DNA of 64,000 nucleotides from Rhizobiaceae bacterium (lineage in GTDB: Bacteria; Pseudomonadota; Alphaproteobacteria; Rhizobiales; Rhizobiaceae), in assembly GCA_019635755.1 (NCBI GenBank), contig JAHBYW010000008.1, positions 124,001 to 188,000 of the forward strand, read 5' to 3'. The notes beneath the pieces were generated by a model. That model did no database searches. It was given only the letters and a program-made list of their open reading frames with translations, and was not told where the DNA came from. The first letter of the stretch is position 1. Each line of letters opens with the position of its first letter. This document shows, piece by piece, positions 42,555-50,836 of this stretch. Made by a program: the position numbers and the translations under genes.

Positions 42555-43505
42555 ATGGCCGTCACCATCAAGTATAAGGGCAAGCCTTCTAACAAGGCCG
42601 AAACCCTCCCAAAATCCCCCTTCATCGACAAGATCAGCATCGTCCTCAAGCCCGAGAGCAAGGAGGATGCCCATGACATCTATATGGGGCTGTTCCAGAG
42701 CCTCGATGACCCCGAGGTGTGGGGCAGCGCACCAAAGGGGAAGGGGTTCAACCTCGGCAAACGGATCAAACTGCCCTCGTTGGTCGATCACAAGAGGTGG
42801 CCGCTGCTTCAGGCGAGGTACGATGCCAAGAGCCAGCAGGTCGAGACCATCCGTCTGGAGTTCGTACCAGTCGATCTGGGGCCAGTAGGAATGGATGAGC
42901 TTCACGCGGTGATGATGACAATCATGGACGGCGGCTTGGAATACGTGGCGAAGCACGGCCACATCACGCGTATTGACGTGACCGTGGACCTCCCCGGCGT
43001 ACGCATGGACGGGTTCCAGTTCCTGCCAAAATACCCGAGCACCACGATCCGGTGGACGAAGAACGGCGTCTTGCAGAACGTCGCGTTCGGGAAGGCCAAG
43101 GGGAACCAGACCCTGATCTACAGCCGCAAGACAAAGAGGCAGGCGAAAGGCCAAGGGTGGACAGGCCCGTCAATAGTACGTGTCGAGAGACGGCTGGTGA
43201 ACGTCGGGATGAAGCTGCACGATCTAGCGGCCCTCACGAACCCCTTTGCCGATATGACGCTGACGGAGAACATGCCTGCCCCGCCGTCTGGCGTAGATGA
43301 GGGCTTCTGGACCATGTTCTGCGACAGCGTAAAGGTGCGGGGTCTGAAGGATGCTCTCGCTCTCCTGAGTAAAGGTCGCCGTACGGAGTTCCGCAAGCAC
43401 CTCGCTGCTCACCCCGTACCGTGGTGGCAACCGGACGAGATATGGAAGGGCTGGGAGCCCATGCTCACCTCGCTCAAGATCGCAATGACCAAATGGCCGG
43501 GGTGA
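42555..43505 (+). CDS. putative replication initiator/relaxase, Rep_trans-like
   Basis: About 316 residues from ATG 42555 (ATG 42534 adds seven). The central segment HGHITRIDVTVDLPG, followed by NVAFGKAKGNQTLIYSRKTKRQ and SIVRVERRLVN, is the pattern of Rep_trans proteins, which include rolling-circle plasmid and filamentous-phage initiators and the relaxase NicK of ICEBs1. A Tyr in LIYSRK or PKYPST could be the DNA-linked residue. In this element it would nick and replicate or mobilise the excised circle. The assignment rests on motif resemblance only. Confidence 0.5.
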   Translation: MAVTIKYKGKPSNKAETLPKSPFIDKISIVLKPESKEDAHDIYMGLFQSLDDPEVWGSAPKGKGFNLGKRIKLPSLVDHKRWPLLQARYDAKSQQVETIRLEFVPVDLGPVGMDELHAVMMTIMDGGLEYVAKHGHITRIDVTVDLPGVRMDGFQFLPKYPSTTIRWTKNGVLQNVAFGKAKGNQTLIYSRKTKRQAKGQGWTGPSIVRVERRLVNVGMKLHDLAALTNPFADMTLTENMPAPPSGVDEGFWTMFCDSVKVRGLKDALALLSKGRRTEFRKHLAAHPVPWWQPDEIWKGWEPMLTSLKIAMTKWPG

Positions 43506-43841
43506 TGAATTGACGGTTAGTTCACGGGCGCAGTGGAAATCGGTGTGACGCAAGACGGTGAACACGGTGGGGTGGTGTCGATTTTGTCTCCCTCCTTGGC
43601 GTTTGCCTTACTCCACGGCTAAAGCTCGGCAGAGGCCGCCCAGACCGCGCCAGCAGCGCCCGAGCTGTGGACAATACAATCTACCGTTGACAGGGGACAG
43701 GCGGTCATGATGAGCTTTCGGAGCTTGGATGGGTAATCGCTGGGTGCCTTAGGCCGAAAGCAGCCGACCGTGGAAGACGGACAGGCACGCTGATTGTGCG
43801 TGCAGTGTTTAGTCGTCACGCACACGTATCAGGTGTGCGTC
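43506..43841. other. intergenic region before the serine recombinase operon
   Basis: A 336-bp gap with no convincing gene. Its right end carries three copies of TGTGCGTG-like sequence in alternating orientation and an 8-bp-stem hairpin just ahead of the small upstream gene. Confidence 0.55.
43795..43841. promoter_or_regulatory. alternating TGTGCGTG repeats, likely operator of the recombinase operon
   Basis: TGTGCGTG is at 43795-43802, its complement CACGCACA at 43817-43824 and TGTGCGTC at 43834-43841. The last two form a perfect 8-bp hairpin (43818-43825 with 43833-43840, 7-nt loop) one base before GTG 43842. This could bind a repressor or mask the start codon. Confidence 0.45.
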
Positions 43842-44039
43842 GTGACCATCCGCATCATAAAAAGAAAAGATCGTCTGGCTGCGAGGTGCAATGAAGCACC
43901 TGTGCCTGCCAACGATGCTGTCGTGCCGACATCCGCCTCATCGGACTTCGGGGACGCAATTGACCGGCTGATCATCTCTCTTGCTTTGAAAGCGGCTAGG
44001 GAGGATCATGATAACGAGTTGAAATTGCGAGAAGAATGA
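43842..44039 (+). CDS. small protein upstream of and overlapping the serine recombinase
   Basis: About 65 residues from GTG 43842 (TTG 43794 would give 81). The N-terminus is basic (TIRIIKRKDRLAAR) and the rest is mixed helical (GDAIDRLIISLALKAAREDHDNELKLREE). The stop overlaps the recombinase ATG (ATGA), which implies translational coupling. Small proteins encoded right before large serine recombinases can be directionality factors, but this one has no recognisable domain. Confidence 0.55.
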   Translation: MTIRIIKRKDRLAARCNEAPVPANDAVVPTSASSDFGDAIDRLIISLALKAAREDHDNELKLREE

Positions 44040-45661
44040 TGCGCGCAGCGATCTATGCTCGATACTCGACCGATCTTCAGAACGCGAAGTCAATTGAGGA
44101 TCAGGTAGAGTTGTGCAGACGCTATGCCGAGCGTGAAGGGTATCGGGTCGTAGCTGTGTATGATGATCCTGCGATCTCGGGAGCATCAATCCTAACGCGA
44201 ATGGGTCTTACGAGGCTCATGGCGGACGCCGCGCAGCAGAAGTTCGATGCTATTGTCGTAGAGGATGTGGACCGCCTCGCCCGAGATACAGGTGACATGG
44301 GTTACATCGAGAAACATCTGACCTTTTCCGACGTGGCCATTTTTACGGTCTATGGTGGACGCGCAGATGCCCTCTCGCTGAGCATGAAAGCCATCAATGC
44401 TCAGATGTTTCGAGTGACCAATTCTCGCCAAGTCCGGCGCGGGCTATCGGGGAAAGTTAGGAACGGCCTCTCAGCAGGAGGATTAGCCTACGGCTACCGA
44501 GCGGACCCGATTGAGAAGGGGGTCCTGCACATCGTGCCTGAGCAGGCGCGCATAGTGCAACGCATATTCGAAGACTATCTGAACGGTGCCTCGCCTCGAC
44601 AGATCGCCTATCAACTGAACGAGGAGCGAGAGCCTCCGCCTCGCGGGGCGCGTTGGAATGCCTCGGCCATATACGGCTGGCAGAGCCGGGGCAGCGGCAT
44701 CCTTCGCAACCGGCTCTATGTCGGGCAGATTGTGTGGAACAAGTCCCGGATGGTGATGGACCCGAACACTGGAAAGCGGGTCTCTCGTCCGAACTCGGAT
44801 GAGGATTTGCAGGTTGCCGAGGTGCCGCACCTGCGGATTGTAGAGCAGAACGTATTCGACGCTGTTCAGGCAATAATCACTCCACGACCCCGATCTCCTC
44901 GTGAAACCGGCGCGATGAAGCGACCCAAACGGCTCCTGTCGGGCTTGCTGAAATGCGCGGCATGTGGAGCCGGAATGTCAGTGAAGGGCAAGGACAAGAC
45001 CGGACGCCAGCGCATACAGTGCAGCGCATATGCCGAGAGCCGTACCTGCCCGGACCCGCACACGTACTATCTCGATGTTGTCGAGAACCTTGTGCTCGAA
45101 ACGCTGCGGGCAGAACTCCAGAACCCCGAACGGCTGACAACCTACGTGAAGACGTACAATGACGCCCGTAAACGCTTGGCACAGGAGATGGTCAGGCGTC
45201 GGTCAGGATTGGAGCGCCGTATCCGCGAGCTCGATAGTGAGCTTGACCGCATGGTGAATTTCATTGCCAAGGGGACCGGCAATCCAGATCGTATCCGTGT
45301 GGAGATGGACGCCAAGGAGGCGGAACTCGCCGCCCTGAAAACTGAGTTGATGCAGGAGCCAGCGCCCTTCGACAACGTGTCCCTGCATCCTCTGGCACTC
45401 GCCAGATACCGTCAGCAATTAGAGCGGCTGCGGGAGGAACTGGAAGAGCAGATCGCCTCGGGCGACCGCAGCCCCACAACTGTTATGCGCGACCTAATCG
45501 ACCATGTCGTGGTCGCTCGCAATCCCGCCACAGGCAAGGGTGTCAGCATTGAGATCAACGGCAAGCTACGCACCTTGCTCGAAGAGAACACGCCCAAGTC
45601 TATGGTGGTGGGAGCGATGGTAGCGGAGGAGGGATTTGAACCCCCGACACAAGGATTATGA
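44036..45661 (+). CDS. large serine recombinase, likely the integrase of the element
   Basis: A 541-residue large serine recombinase. The catalytic domain (1 to about 145) has Ser11 in YARYSTDLQ and the VEDVDRLARD motif. The recombinase domain follows (GLAYGYR to about 285). The zinc ribbon reads CAACG...C...C (about 300-345), then a long coiled coil (375-490). The frame crosses the right att core, and its last residues, from E18-like VAEEGFEPPTQGL, are antisense to the tRNA-Met gene. In an excised circle the same frame would continue into 33771-33823 and end differently. Its position at the att site makes it the best candidate integrase. Confidence 0.9.
   Translation: MMRAAIYARYSTDLQNAKSIEDQVELCRRYAEREGYRVVAVYDDPAISGASILTRMGLTRLMADAAQQKFDAIVVEDVDRLARDTGDMGYIEKHLTFSDVAIFTVYGGRADALSLSMKAINAQMFRVTNSRQVRRGLSGKVRNGLSAGGLAYGYRADPIEKGVLHIVPEQARIVQRIFEDYLNGASPRQIAYQLNEEREPPPRGARWNASAIYGWQSRGSGILRNRLYVGQIVWNKSRMVMDPNTGKRVSRPNSDEDLQVAEVPHLRIVEQNVFDAVQAIITPRPRSPRETGAMKRPKRLLSGLLKCAACGAGMSVKGKDKTGRQRIQCSAYAESRTCPDPHTYYLDVVENLVLETLRAELQNPERLTTYVKTYNDARKRLAQEMVRRRSGLERRIRELDSELDRMVNFIAKGTGNPDRIRVEMDAKEAELAALKTELMQEPAPFDNVSLHPLALARYRQQLERLREELEEQIASGDRSPTTVMRDLIDHVVVARNPATGKGVSIEINGKLRTLLEENTPKSMVVGAMVAEEGFEPPTQGL
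45618..45629. other. attR core within the tRNA-Met 3' end
   Basis: TGGTAGCGGAGG is the reverse complement of the CCA tail plus acceptor-stem 3' strand. It is the right partner of the repeat at 33759-33770 and lies inside the recombinase reading frame. Confidence 0.75.
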
Positions 45662-45694
45662 TTCCTCTGCTCTGACCAACTGAGCTACTCCGCC
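45618..45694 (-). tRNA. tRNA-Met (CAT)
   Basis: A 77-nt gene including an encoded CCA. The acceptor stem is GGCGGAG with CTCCGCT-type partner, the D-arm has AGCTCAGTTGG, the anticodon stem GAGGA/TCCTT encloses the loop ATCATAA with anticodon CAT, and the T-loop is GTTCAAATC. It matches the elongator-type tRNA-Met of alphaproteobacteria. The element inserted at its 3' end, and the core repeat restores the mature end. The serine recombinase frame overlaps 44 nt of it on the other strand. Confidence 0.95.
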
Positions 45695-45763
45695 CCGACA
45701 AGGCACGTGTCGCCGGCATGCGGCGAACGGGTCGTCCCGGACGCGCGGTCCGGAGACGCGCGG

Positions 45764-45792
45764 ATATAAGGTTCGTGCCGCAAGCCTGTCAA
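45764..45792 (-). promoter_or_regulatory. sigma70-like promoter of tRNA-Met
   Basis: On the minus strand, TTGACA (45787-45792) and TTATAT (45764-45769) are 17 bp apart. The predicted start leaves a leader of about 60 nt before the tRNA. Confidence 0.6.
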
Positions 45793-45950
45793 GGCGAGGC
45801 TGCAGGCGCGACCGGCGCCGGAAGTCCCCGCCGGACGACCGCGCGCGACGCGGCGTGAATTCACCATTGCCGGGGCTTCCCGGCCCGCGGGGTTGAGTTC
45901 CCCCATCGCCGCCGGTATGTCTCACGCCGTTGGCTCGAGTCCGGTAACGA

Positions 45951-46949
45951 ATGAAACCGCGGATCGCAGTCCTGGGTTGCGGATACTGGGGCAGCAACCA
46001 CATCAGGACGCTCAAATCGCTTGGCGCGCTCTACGCGGTGTCGGATGCCAACCGTGCGCGCGCGGAAGGTTTCTCCAGCGAGCAGGATTGCCTCGCCATC
46101 GACCCCGACGAACTGCACCTGCGCGACGACGTCGATGCGCTGGTCGTCGCGCTGCCGCCGCAGTTCCACGCCGAATGGGCGATCCGTGCCGTCGAGCACG
46201 GCAAGGACGTGCTGGTCGAGAAGCCGATCGCGCTGACGGTCCCCGACGCCGAGCGCGCGGTGAAGCGCGCGGCCGACCTCGACCGCATCTTCATGACCGG
46301 CCACGTGCTGCGCTTCCACCCCGCCTTCGAGAAGCTGAAGAGCCTGATCGACGACGGCGAGCTCGGCCAGGTGAAGTACATCCATTCGCACCGGCTGGGC
46401 CTCGGCAAGTTCCACACCGAGAACGACGCGCTGTGGGATCTGGCGCCGCACGATCTGTCGATGATCCTGGCGATCACCGGCACGGCGCCGGTGGAGGTTC
46501 GCGGCGAGGGCGCGGCGCTGCTCGATCATCTGTCCGATTTCGCGCATCTCCACATGCGCTTCCCCAACGGGCTGCGCAGCCATCTGTTCACCTCGCGGCT
46601 CAATCCCTATCGCGAGCGGCGGCTCACCGTCGTCGGAACGCAGGCGATGGCGGTGTTCGACGACGTCGAGCCGTGGGAGAAGAAGCTCGCCGTCTACCGC
46701 CACGCGGTGTGGCGCGACAGCGGCCAGTGGGCGTTCACCGCCAACGAGCCAGCCTATGTGCCGGTGGTGCAGGGCATGCCGCTGACGCGCGAGCTGGAGC
46801 ATTTCATCGACTGCGTGGTGACGCGGAAAGCCCCGCGCACCAGCGGCGAGGAGGCGATCCAGGTGCTCAAGATCCTCACCGCGGGTTCGGTGGAGTTCGC
46901 GGCCAGGCAGTCGAACAAGCCGATGATCAAGGAAGTGGCGCGCAGCTGA
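45951..46949 (+). CDS. Gfo/Idh/MocA family oxidoreductase
   Basis: A 332-residue NAD(P)-dependent sugar-type oxidoreductase. The Rossmann loop is AVLGCGYWGSNHIRTL (8-23), and the family motif EKPIALT sits near 92-98. The C-terminal domain contains the sheet used for substrate and oligomer contacts (IHSHRLGLGKF...DLAPHDLSMIL). Members oxidise or reduce a hydroxyl of sugars, often UDP-sugars. The gene stands alone between the tRNA and convergent mnmA, so its pathway is not shown by context. Confidence 0.88.
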   Translation: MKPRIAVLGCGYWGSNHIRTLKSLGALYAVSDANRARAEGFSSEQDCLAIDPDELHLRDDVDALVVALPPQFHAEWAIRAVEHGKDVLVEKPIALTVPDAERAVKRAADLDRIFMTGHVLRFHPAFEKLKSLIDDGELGQVKYIHSHRLGLGKFHTENDALWDLAPHDLSMILAITGTAPVEVRGEGAALLDHLSDFAHLHMRFPNGLRSHLFTSRLNPYRERRLTVVGTQAMAVFDDVEPWEKKLAVYRHAVWRDSGQWAFTANEPAYVPVVQGMPLTRELEHFIDCVVTRKAPRTSGEEAIQVLKILTAGSVEFAARQSNKPMIKEVARS

Positions 46950-46979
46950 CGCCGGCCGGCGCGCGCTGCCTGGGCCGGG

Positions 46980-48167
46980 TCACTCGGCGGCGACGCGCTG
47001 CGTCCCGCGCAGCCGCGCCAGCATCGCCTCGGCCCCGGCCGCGCGCTCGGAGCGCTGGATGAAGCCGCCGCCCAGCACGCGCGCATCGGCCGTCCCGTCC
47101 GAATAGAAGACGCAGGCCTGGCCGGGCGCCACGCCCGTCTCGCCGCTGGCGAGCTCGACGCAAGGCGCGCCGTCGCGGTTCACCAGCAGGGCAGGGCGGG
47201 GCGGGCGCGTCGAGCGCACCTTGGCATGGATGTCGAGGCCGGCGGCGGGCAGGGCGGCAAGCGGACCGTCGCCCAGCCAGTTCACGTCGCGCAGCACGAC
47301 GCGGTGCGTCTCCAGCGCCTCGCGCGGCCCGACGATCACGCGTGCCGTGTCGGGATCGAGGTGCAGCACGTAGAGCGGCTCGCCGGAGGCGACGCCGATG
47401 CCGCGGCGCTGGCCGATGGTGAAATGCAGGATGCCGTCGTGCGCGCCGAGGCGGCGGCCGTCGATATGGACGATGTCGCCGGGCTGCGCCGCCGAGGGCC
47501 TCAGCTTCTCGATGATGTCGGAATACTTGCCCTGCGGCACGAAGCAGATGTCCTGGCTGTCGGCCTTGGCGGCGACGGACAGCCCCATCTCCTCGGCGAC
47601 GCGGCGGACGTCGGGCTTCGACAGGCCGCCGAGCGGAAAGCGCAGATAGTCCAGCTGCTCCTGCGTGGTGGCGAACAGGAAGTAGCTCTGGTCGCGATCG
47701 GCGTCGACCGGCCGGTAGAGCGCCCGGTGCGTGCCGTTGGCGCGGCTGCGGATGTAGTGTCCCGTCGCCAGCGCATCGGCGCCGAGGTCGCGGGCGGTCG
47801 CCAGCAGGTCGGCGAACTTGACCGTCTGGTTGCACGACACGCAGGGGATCGGCGTCTCGCCGGCGATGTAGCTGGCGGCGAAGGGATCGATGACCGCCTT
47901 GCGGAAGCGCTCCTCGTAGTCGAGCACATAGTGGGGGATGCCCAGTGTCTCGGCGACGCGGCGTGCGTCGGCGATGTCGCGGCCGGCGCAGCAGGAACCG
48001 GTGCGGTGGGCGGCCGCGCCATGATCGTAGAGCTGCAGCGTGACGCCCACGACCTGGTAGCCCTCGCGCGCCAGCAGGCCGGCGACGACGGACGAATCCA
48101 CGCCGCCCGACATCGCGACGACGACGCGGGTGTCTTCAGGCCGGCCGGGGAGGTCGAGGCTGTTCAC
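46980..48167 (-). CDS. mnmA: tRNA-specific 2-thiouridylase MnmA
   Basis: About 395 residues from GTG 48167 (VNSLDLPG); the frame also allows a start at 48209. It puts sulfur on U34 of tRNA Lys, Glu and Gln. The PP-loop SGGVDSS is in [18 protein letters not shown]. The catalytic cysteines are in SCCAGRDI and [11 protein letters not shown], and the second active-site Cys is within DICFVPQG. C-terminal beta-barrel segments follow. It is convergent with the oxidoreductase gene. Confidence 0.95.
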   Translation of the reverse strand: MNSLDLPGRPEDTRVVVAMSGGVDSSVVAGLLAREGYQVVGVTLQLYDHGAAAHRTGSCCAGRDIADARRVAETLGIPHYVLDYEERFRKAVIDPFAASYIAGETPIPCVSCNQTVKFADLLATARDLGADALATGHYIRSRANGTHRALYRPVDADRDQSYFLFATTQEQLDYLRFPLGGLSKPDVRRVAEEMGLSVAAKADSQDICFVPQGKYSDIIEKLRPSAAQPGDIVHIDGRRLGAHDGILHFTIGQRRGIGVASGEPLYVLHLDPDTARVIVGPREALETHRVVLRDVNWLGDGPLAALPAAGLDIHAKVRSTRPPRPALLVNRDGAPCVELASGETGVAPGQACVFYSDGTADARVLGGGFIQRSERAAGAEAMLARLRGTQRVAAE

Positions 48168-48369
48168 GGGTCTGCTGCCAAGGGTCACGCGCGGTTCTGC
48201 CCGCGGCATGGATATAGGTCAAGCGCGGGCGCGGTTCCACGCCTGAGCGCCCCGCGCGCTGCACGTGTCGCCACTTGTTCGGCCTTTGCATGCCACATTT
48301 AGTCCTTTTTTAAAGCTGTCGCGGTAGTTTGGCGTCTGATTGGGTCTGTGGGATTGCGTAGAGAGTACG

Positions 48370-48645
48370 ATGACCGATCTGGTTCGACCGCGCGTCAAGT
48401 ATGTCATTGGGCCTGACGGCAGTCCCCTGACCATCGCCGACTTGCCGCCGACGAATACACGCCGCTGGGTTATCCGCCGCAAAGCCGAAGTCGTGGCCGC
48501 CGTGCGCGGGGGACTGCTAAGCCTCGAGGAGGCGTGCCAGCGCTACAAGCTGACGACCGAGGAATTCCTGTCCTGGCAGGCGTCGATCGACGAGTACGGG
48601 CTGGCCGGCCTGCGCACCACGCGCATCCAGCAATACCGGCACTAG
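48370..48645 (+). CDS. sciP: SciP, small CtrA inhibitory protein (DUF1153)
   Basis: A 91-residue helix-turn-helix protein. The sequence RVKYVIGPDGSPLTIADLPP, then TRRWVIRRKAEVVAAVRGGLLSLEEACQRYKLT and SWQASIDEYGLAGLRTT, is highly conserved among alphaproteobacteria. In Caulobacter, SciP binds CtrA-controlled promoters and blocks CtrA activation in G1 cells. Here it lies 1.4 kb from ctrA. Its stop overlaps the convergent PqiA-like gene by 4 nt. Confidence 0.93.
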   Translation: MTDLVRPRVKYVIGPDGSPLTIADLPPTNTRRWVIRRKAEVVAAVRGGLLSLEEACQRYKLTTEEFLSWQASIDEYGLAGLRTTRIQQYRH

Positions 48646-49103
48646 GCTTCTGCACCGTCCCCGGGCGGGTTCCGCTTCGCGATTGCCGACGCCGCCGCGG
48701 TCAGCACGACAGACGCCGCGAAAAACCACAGCCCCGGCTGGGTGAACGCCTTGGCGACGCCGCTCGTCTTGGCGGCGAAGATCACCAGCGCGACCAGCAC
48801 CACGTCCAGCATCGACCAGTTGGCCAGCGCGCGCATCCACGCGGGCAGGGCGCTGGCCGGCGGGCCGTAGGCGGCATGGTGCAGCAGGCCGAGCTTCATC
48901 GCCGGAAACACCAGCGAAAACAGGCCGATCACGAGCGAGAGGAGGCGGTCGCCGTCGGCCCATAGCGCGGCGACGATACCGACCAGCGACGGCTCCTGGG
49001 TGAAGAAGAACAGGCGCTCCACGCGCAGCAGCGGCAGCGTCACGCCGAGCGCGAACGACAGCGTGGCGAGATAGAGCAGGGCGGGCAGCAGGGCGCGGCG
49101 CAT
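48642..49103 (-). CDS. PqiA-like inner-membrane protein
   Basis: A 153-residue protein with four hydrophobic segments, single PqiA domain. The family pattern is visible as LRVERLFFFTQEPSLVGIVAALW, LSLVIGLFSLVFPAMKLG and WSMLDVVLVALVIFAAKTSGVAK. PqiA proteins are membrane partners of MCE-type lipid transport systems or stand alone. Here it is single-domain and without MCE neighbours. Its position between sciP and fliJ is the only clue to regulation. Confidence 0.85.
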   Translation of the reverse strand: MRRALLPALLYLATLSFALGVTLPLLRVERLFFFTQEPSLVGIVAALWADGDRLLSLVIGLFSLVFPAMKLGLLHHAAYGPPASALPAWMRALANWSMLDVVLVALVIFAAKTSGVAKAFTQPGLWFFAASVVLTAAASAIAKRNPPGDGAEA

Positions 49104-49188
49104 GGCCGCCTATAGACGAAGCGTCGCTGCAGCGAAATTGGGGCGGCGATCGGTCTCGGCCCGACGGGCCGCGTCGCGCCCGGCGGCG

Positions 49189-49560
49189 TCAGCCGGCCAT
49201 GGCGCCCTGGGCATCGATGTCGCGTCCCTTGACGTCGCGCGTCTCCAGCATCTGCGCCTTGGAAAGCTCCGCTTCAGCTTCGTTGAGTACGGATTCGGCC
49301 TGTTTCCTCTGCTGGGCGAGGTCGAACTGCGAGTTCTTGAGATTGTCACGGCGAAGGCGGGCGGCCTTGGCGAAGGTCGGATAGGCGAAGTGGTTCACGT
49401 CGGTGATGCCGGCGCGGCGTTCCTCGGCGGCGATCTGCATCTCCAGTTCGCCGGCCATGCGGTCGAACTCCGCGATCATCATGTCGAGCTGGAGGAGCTG
49501 ACGCCGCTTCTCGTTCACCTGGAACTGCTTCAGCCGAACGAGGCTCTGACGTGATTTCAT
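49189..49560 (-). CDS. fliJ: flagellar export protein FliJ homologue
   Basis: A 123-residue, almost wholly coiled-coil protein. ATG 49560 is chosen because GGGGAG lies upstream and the sequence then begins MKSRQSLVRLKQFQVNEKRR as in rhizobial FliJ. FliJ is the stalk-like chaperone-escort of the flagellar export ATPase FliI. No other flagellar gene is in the window, and fliJ next to ctrA fits the known link between CtrA and motility in Hyphomicrobiales. Confidence 0.82.
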   Translation of the reverse strand: MKSRQSLVRLKQFQVNEKRRQLLQLDMMIAEFDRMAGELEMQIAAEERRAGITDVNHFAYPTFAKAARLRRDNLKNSQFDLAQQRKQAESVLNEAEAELSKAQMLETRDVKGRDIDAQGAMAG

Positions 49561-50008
49561 GAACCGGTACTCCCCAACGCACACAACTCGAAGGCACACA
49601 TTCGGTCCCGCTACGGAGGGACCTCGCCCGCATCCAGGCCGGTCGGCATGCACCCAGGCAACGAATTCCTAAGGATTTTTGCCGCCGGTAACCTTTCGTT
49701 TACGGGCATTGTTAATCATACGCGTCAGGACTTAAGGCGCGGTAAAGGCGCCGCTTGCCGAAAGTCGACAGAGGCGGTTTCGCTGCCGGTGCACTTGGAC
49801 GGGTTTGCTCAGGCGTTGCGTTAACCGTTGTTGTGGCGGATTTTCGAACAAATTCAGTGAGGTAAGCCAGACCAATGGGAAAACCGGCGTCGCTCTCCCA
49901 GCGAAATCAGGTTTTGTTAACCATTGAGTGGCAGCCTCGATTCAGGCAATCACTGTCGCGGCGGCGGAAAAGCCCGCTCCGGTGCGGCGGCAGGAGAAGG
50001 GGAATGAA
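49561..50008. other. fliJ-ctrA divergent regulatory region
   Basis: A 448-bp AT-richer gap. On the ctrA side it has the CtrA half-site TTAACCAT at 49917-49924, a related TTAACCGT at 49821-49828 and one GANTC (GATTC, 49939-49943), the target of CcrM methylation. Further TTAA boxes are at 49712-49715 and 49732-49735. CtrA autoregulation with methylation input is known in Caulobacter; its use here is inferred. Confidence 0.65.
49917..49924 (+). promoter_or_regulatory. CtrA half-site upstream of ctrA
   Basis: TTAACCAT, the CtrA half-site, lies 85 bp upstream of the ctrA start and 15 bp from a GANTC methylation site. Confidence 0.5.
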
Positions 50009-50704
50009 ATGCGCGTTCTGCTGATTGAAGACGACAGTGCAACCGCCCAGAGCATCGAGCTGATGCTCAAATCGGAGAGCTTCAACGTCTACACGACCGA
50101 CCTCGGCGAGGAGGGCGTGGATCTCGGCAAGCTCTACGACTACGACATCATCCTTCTCGACCTCAACCTGCCGGACATGTCGGGCTACGAGGTGCTGCGG
50201 ACGCTCCGCCTCTCGAAGGTCAAGACGCCGATCCTCATCCTCTCGGGCATGGCGGGGATCGAGGACAAGGTGCGCGGCCTCGGCTTCGGCGCCGACGACT
50301 ACATGACCAAGCCGTTCCACAAGGACGAGCTGGTCGCGCGCATCCACGCCATCGTGCGCCGCTCGAAGGGCCACGCCCAGTCGGTCATCACCACGGGCGA
50401 CCTGGTGGTCAATCTCGACGCCAAGACGGTCGAGGTCGGCGGCCAGCGCGTGCACCTGACCGGCAAGGAATACCAGATGCTGGAGCTGCTTTCGCTCCGC
50501 AAGGGCACCACGCTCACCAAGGAAATGTTCCTCAACCACCTCTATGGCGGCATGGACGAGCCCGAACTCAAGATCATCGACGTCTTCATCTGCAAGCTGC
50601 GCAAGAAGCTCGACGCCGCGTCGGGCGGCCAGAATTACATCGAGACCGTCTGGGGCCGCGGCTATGTGCTGCGCGAGCCCGAGGAGATCCGCGAAAGCGC
50701 GTGA
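50009..50704 (+). CDS. ctrA: cell-cycle response regulator CtrA
   Basis: A 231-residue OmpR-type response regulator, the master cell-cycle transcription factor of alphaproteobacteria. ATG 50009 follows AGGAGAAGGGG; GTG 49928 would add 27 untypical residues. The receiver has the phospho-acceptor D51 (LLDLNLPD) and [14 protein letters not shown]. The winged-helix domain has [29 protein letters not shown] and [10 protein letters not shown]. The chpT phosphotransferase gene that feeds it is 1.3 kb away, and its inhibitor sciP lies upstream. Confidence 0.97.
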   Translation: MRVLLIEDDSATAQSIELMLKSESFNVYTTDLGEEGVDLGKLYDYDIILLDLNLPDMSGYEVLRTLRLSKVKTPILILSGMAGIEDKVRGLGFGADDYMTKPFHKDELVARIHAIVRRSKGHAQSVITTGDLVVNLDAKTVEVGGQRVHLTGKEYQMLELLSLRKGTTLTKEMFLNHLYGGMDEPELKIIDVFICKLRKKLDAASGGQNYIETVWGRGYVLREPEEIRESA

Positions 50705-50763
50705 CCAGCCGCGGGGCGCTCCCTTGCGACGACCGTCCACCCCGTTCCCTGCCTGAACGTTGC

Positions 50764-50793
50764 GAAGACCCGGCGACCCGCCGGGTCTTCGTT
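50764..50793. terminator. bidirectional terminator between ctrA and the response regulator gene
   Basis: GAAGACCCGGCG (50764-50775) pairs perfectly with CGCCGGGTCTTC (50779-50790). GTTT follows on the plus strand. The convergent gene arrangement fits use in both directions. Confidence 0.75.
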
Positions 50794-50836
50794 TATCGGG
50801 ACAGGCCTGGGGCGCCCGCGGAAGCGCGGGGCGATG

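Larger units (their letters stand above)
33759..45629. mobile_element. integrative mobile element in tRNA-Met, about 11.9 kb
   Basis: The element is bounded by a 12-bp direct repeat, TGGTAGCGGAGG, at 33759-33770 and 45618-45629. The right copy is exactly the CCA plus acceptor-stem 3' strand of a minus-strand tRNA-Met gene. Inside are a large serine recombinase whose reading frame crosses the right att core, a tyrosine recombinase near the left end, a Rep_trans-like protein, a HipA-like kinase pair and a nuclease-methylase. Several genes are visibly less GC-rich than the flanks. No conjugation genes are present, so it would be a mobilisable or satellite-type island. Boundaries are seen; mobility is inferred. 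Confidence 0.8.

Noticed and set aside
45600-45661. The tRNA-overlapping tail as evidence that the recombinase is misannotated or that the tRNA is a pseudogene
   Set aside because: The tRNA folds completely and has its own promoter. The overlap is explained by integration at the tRNA 3' end.
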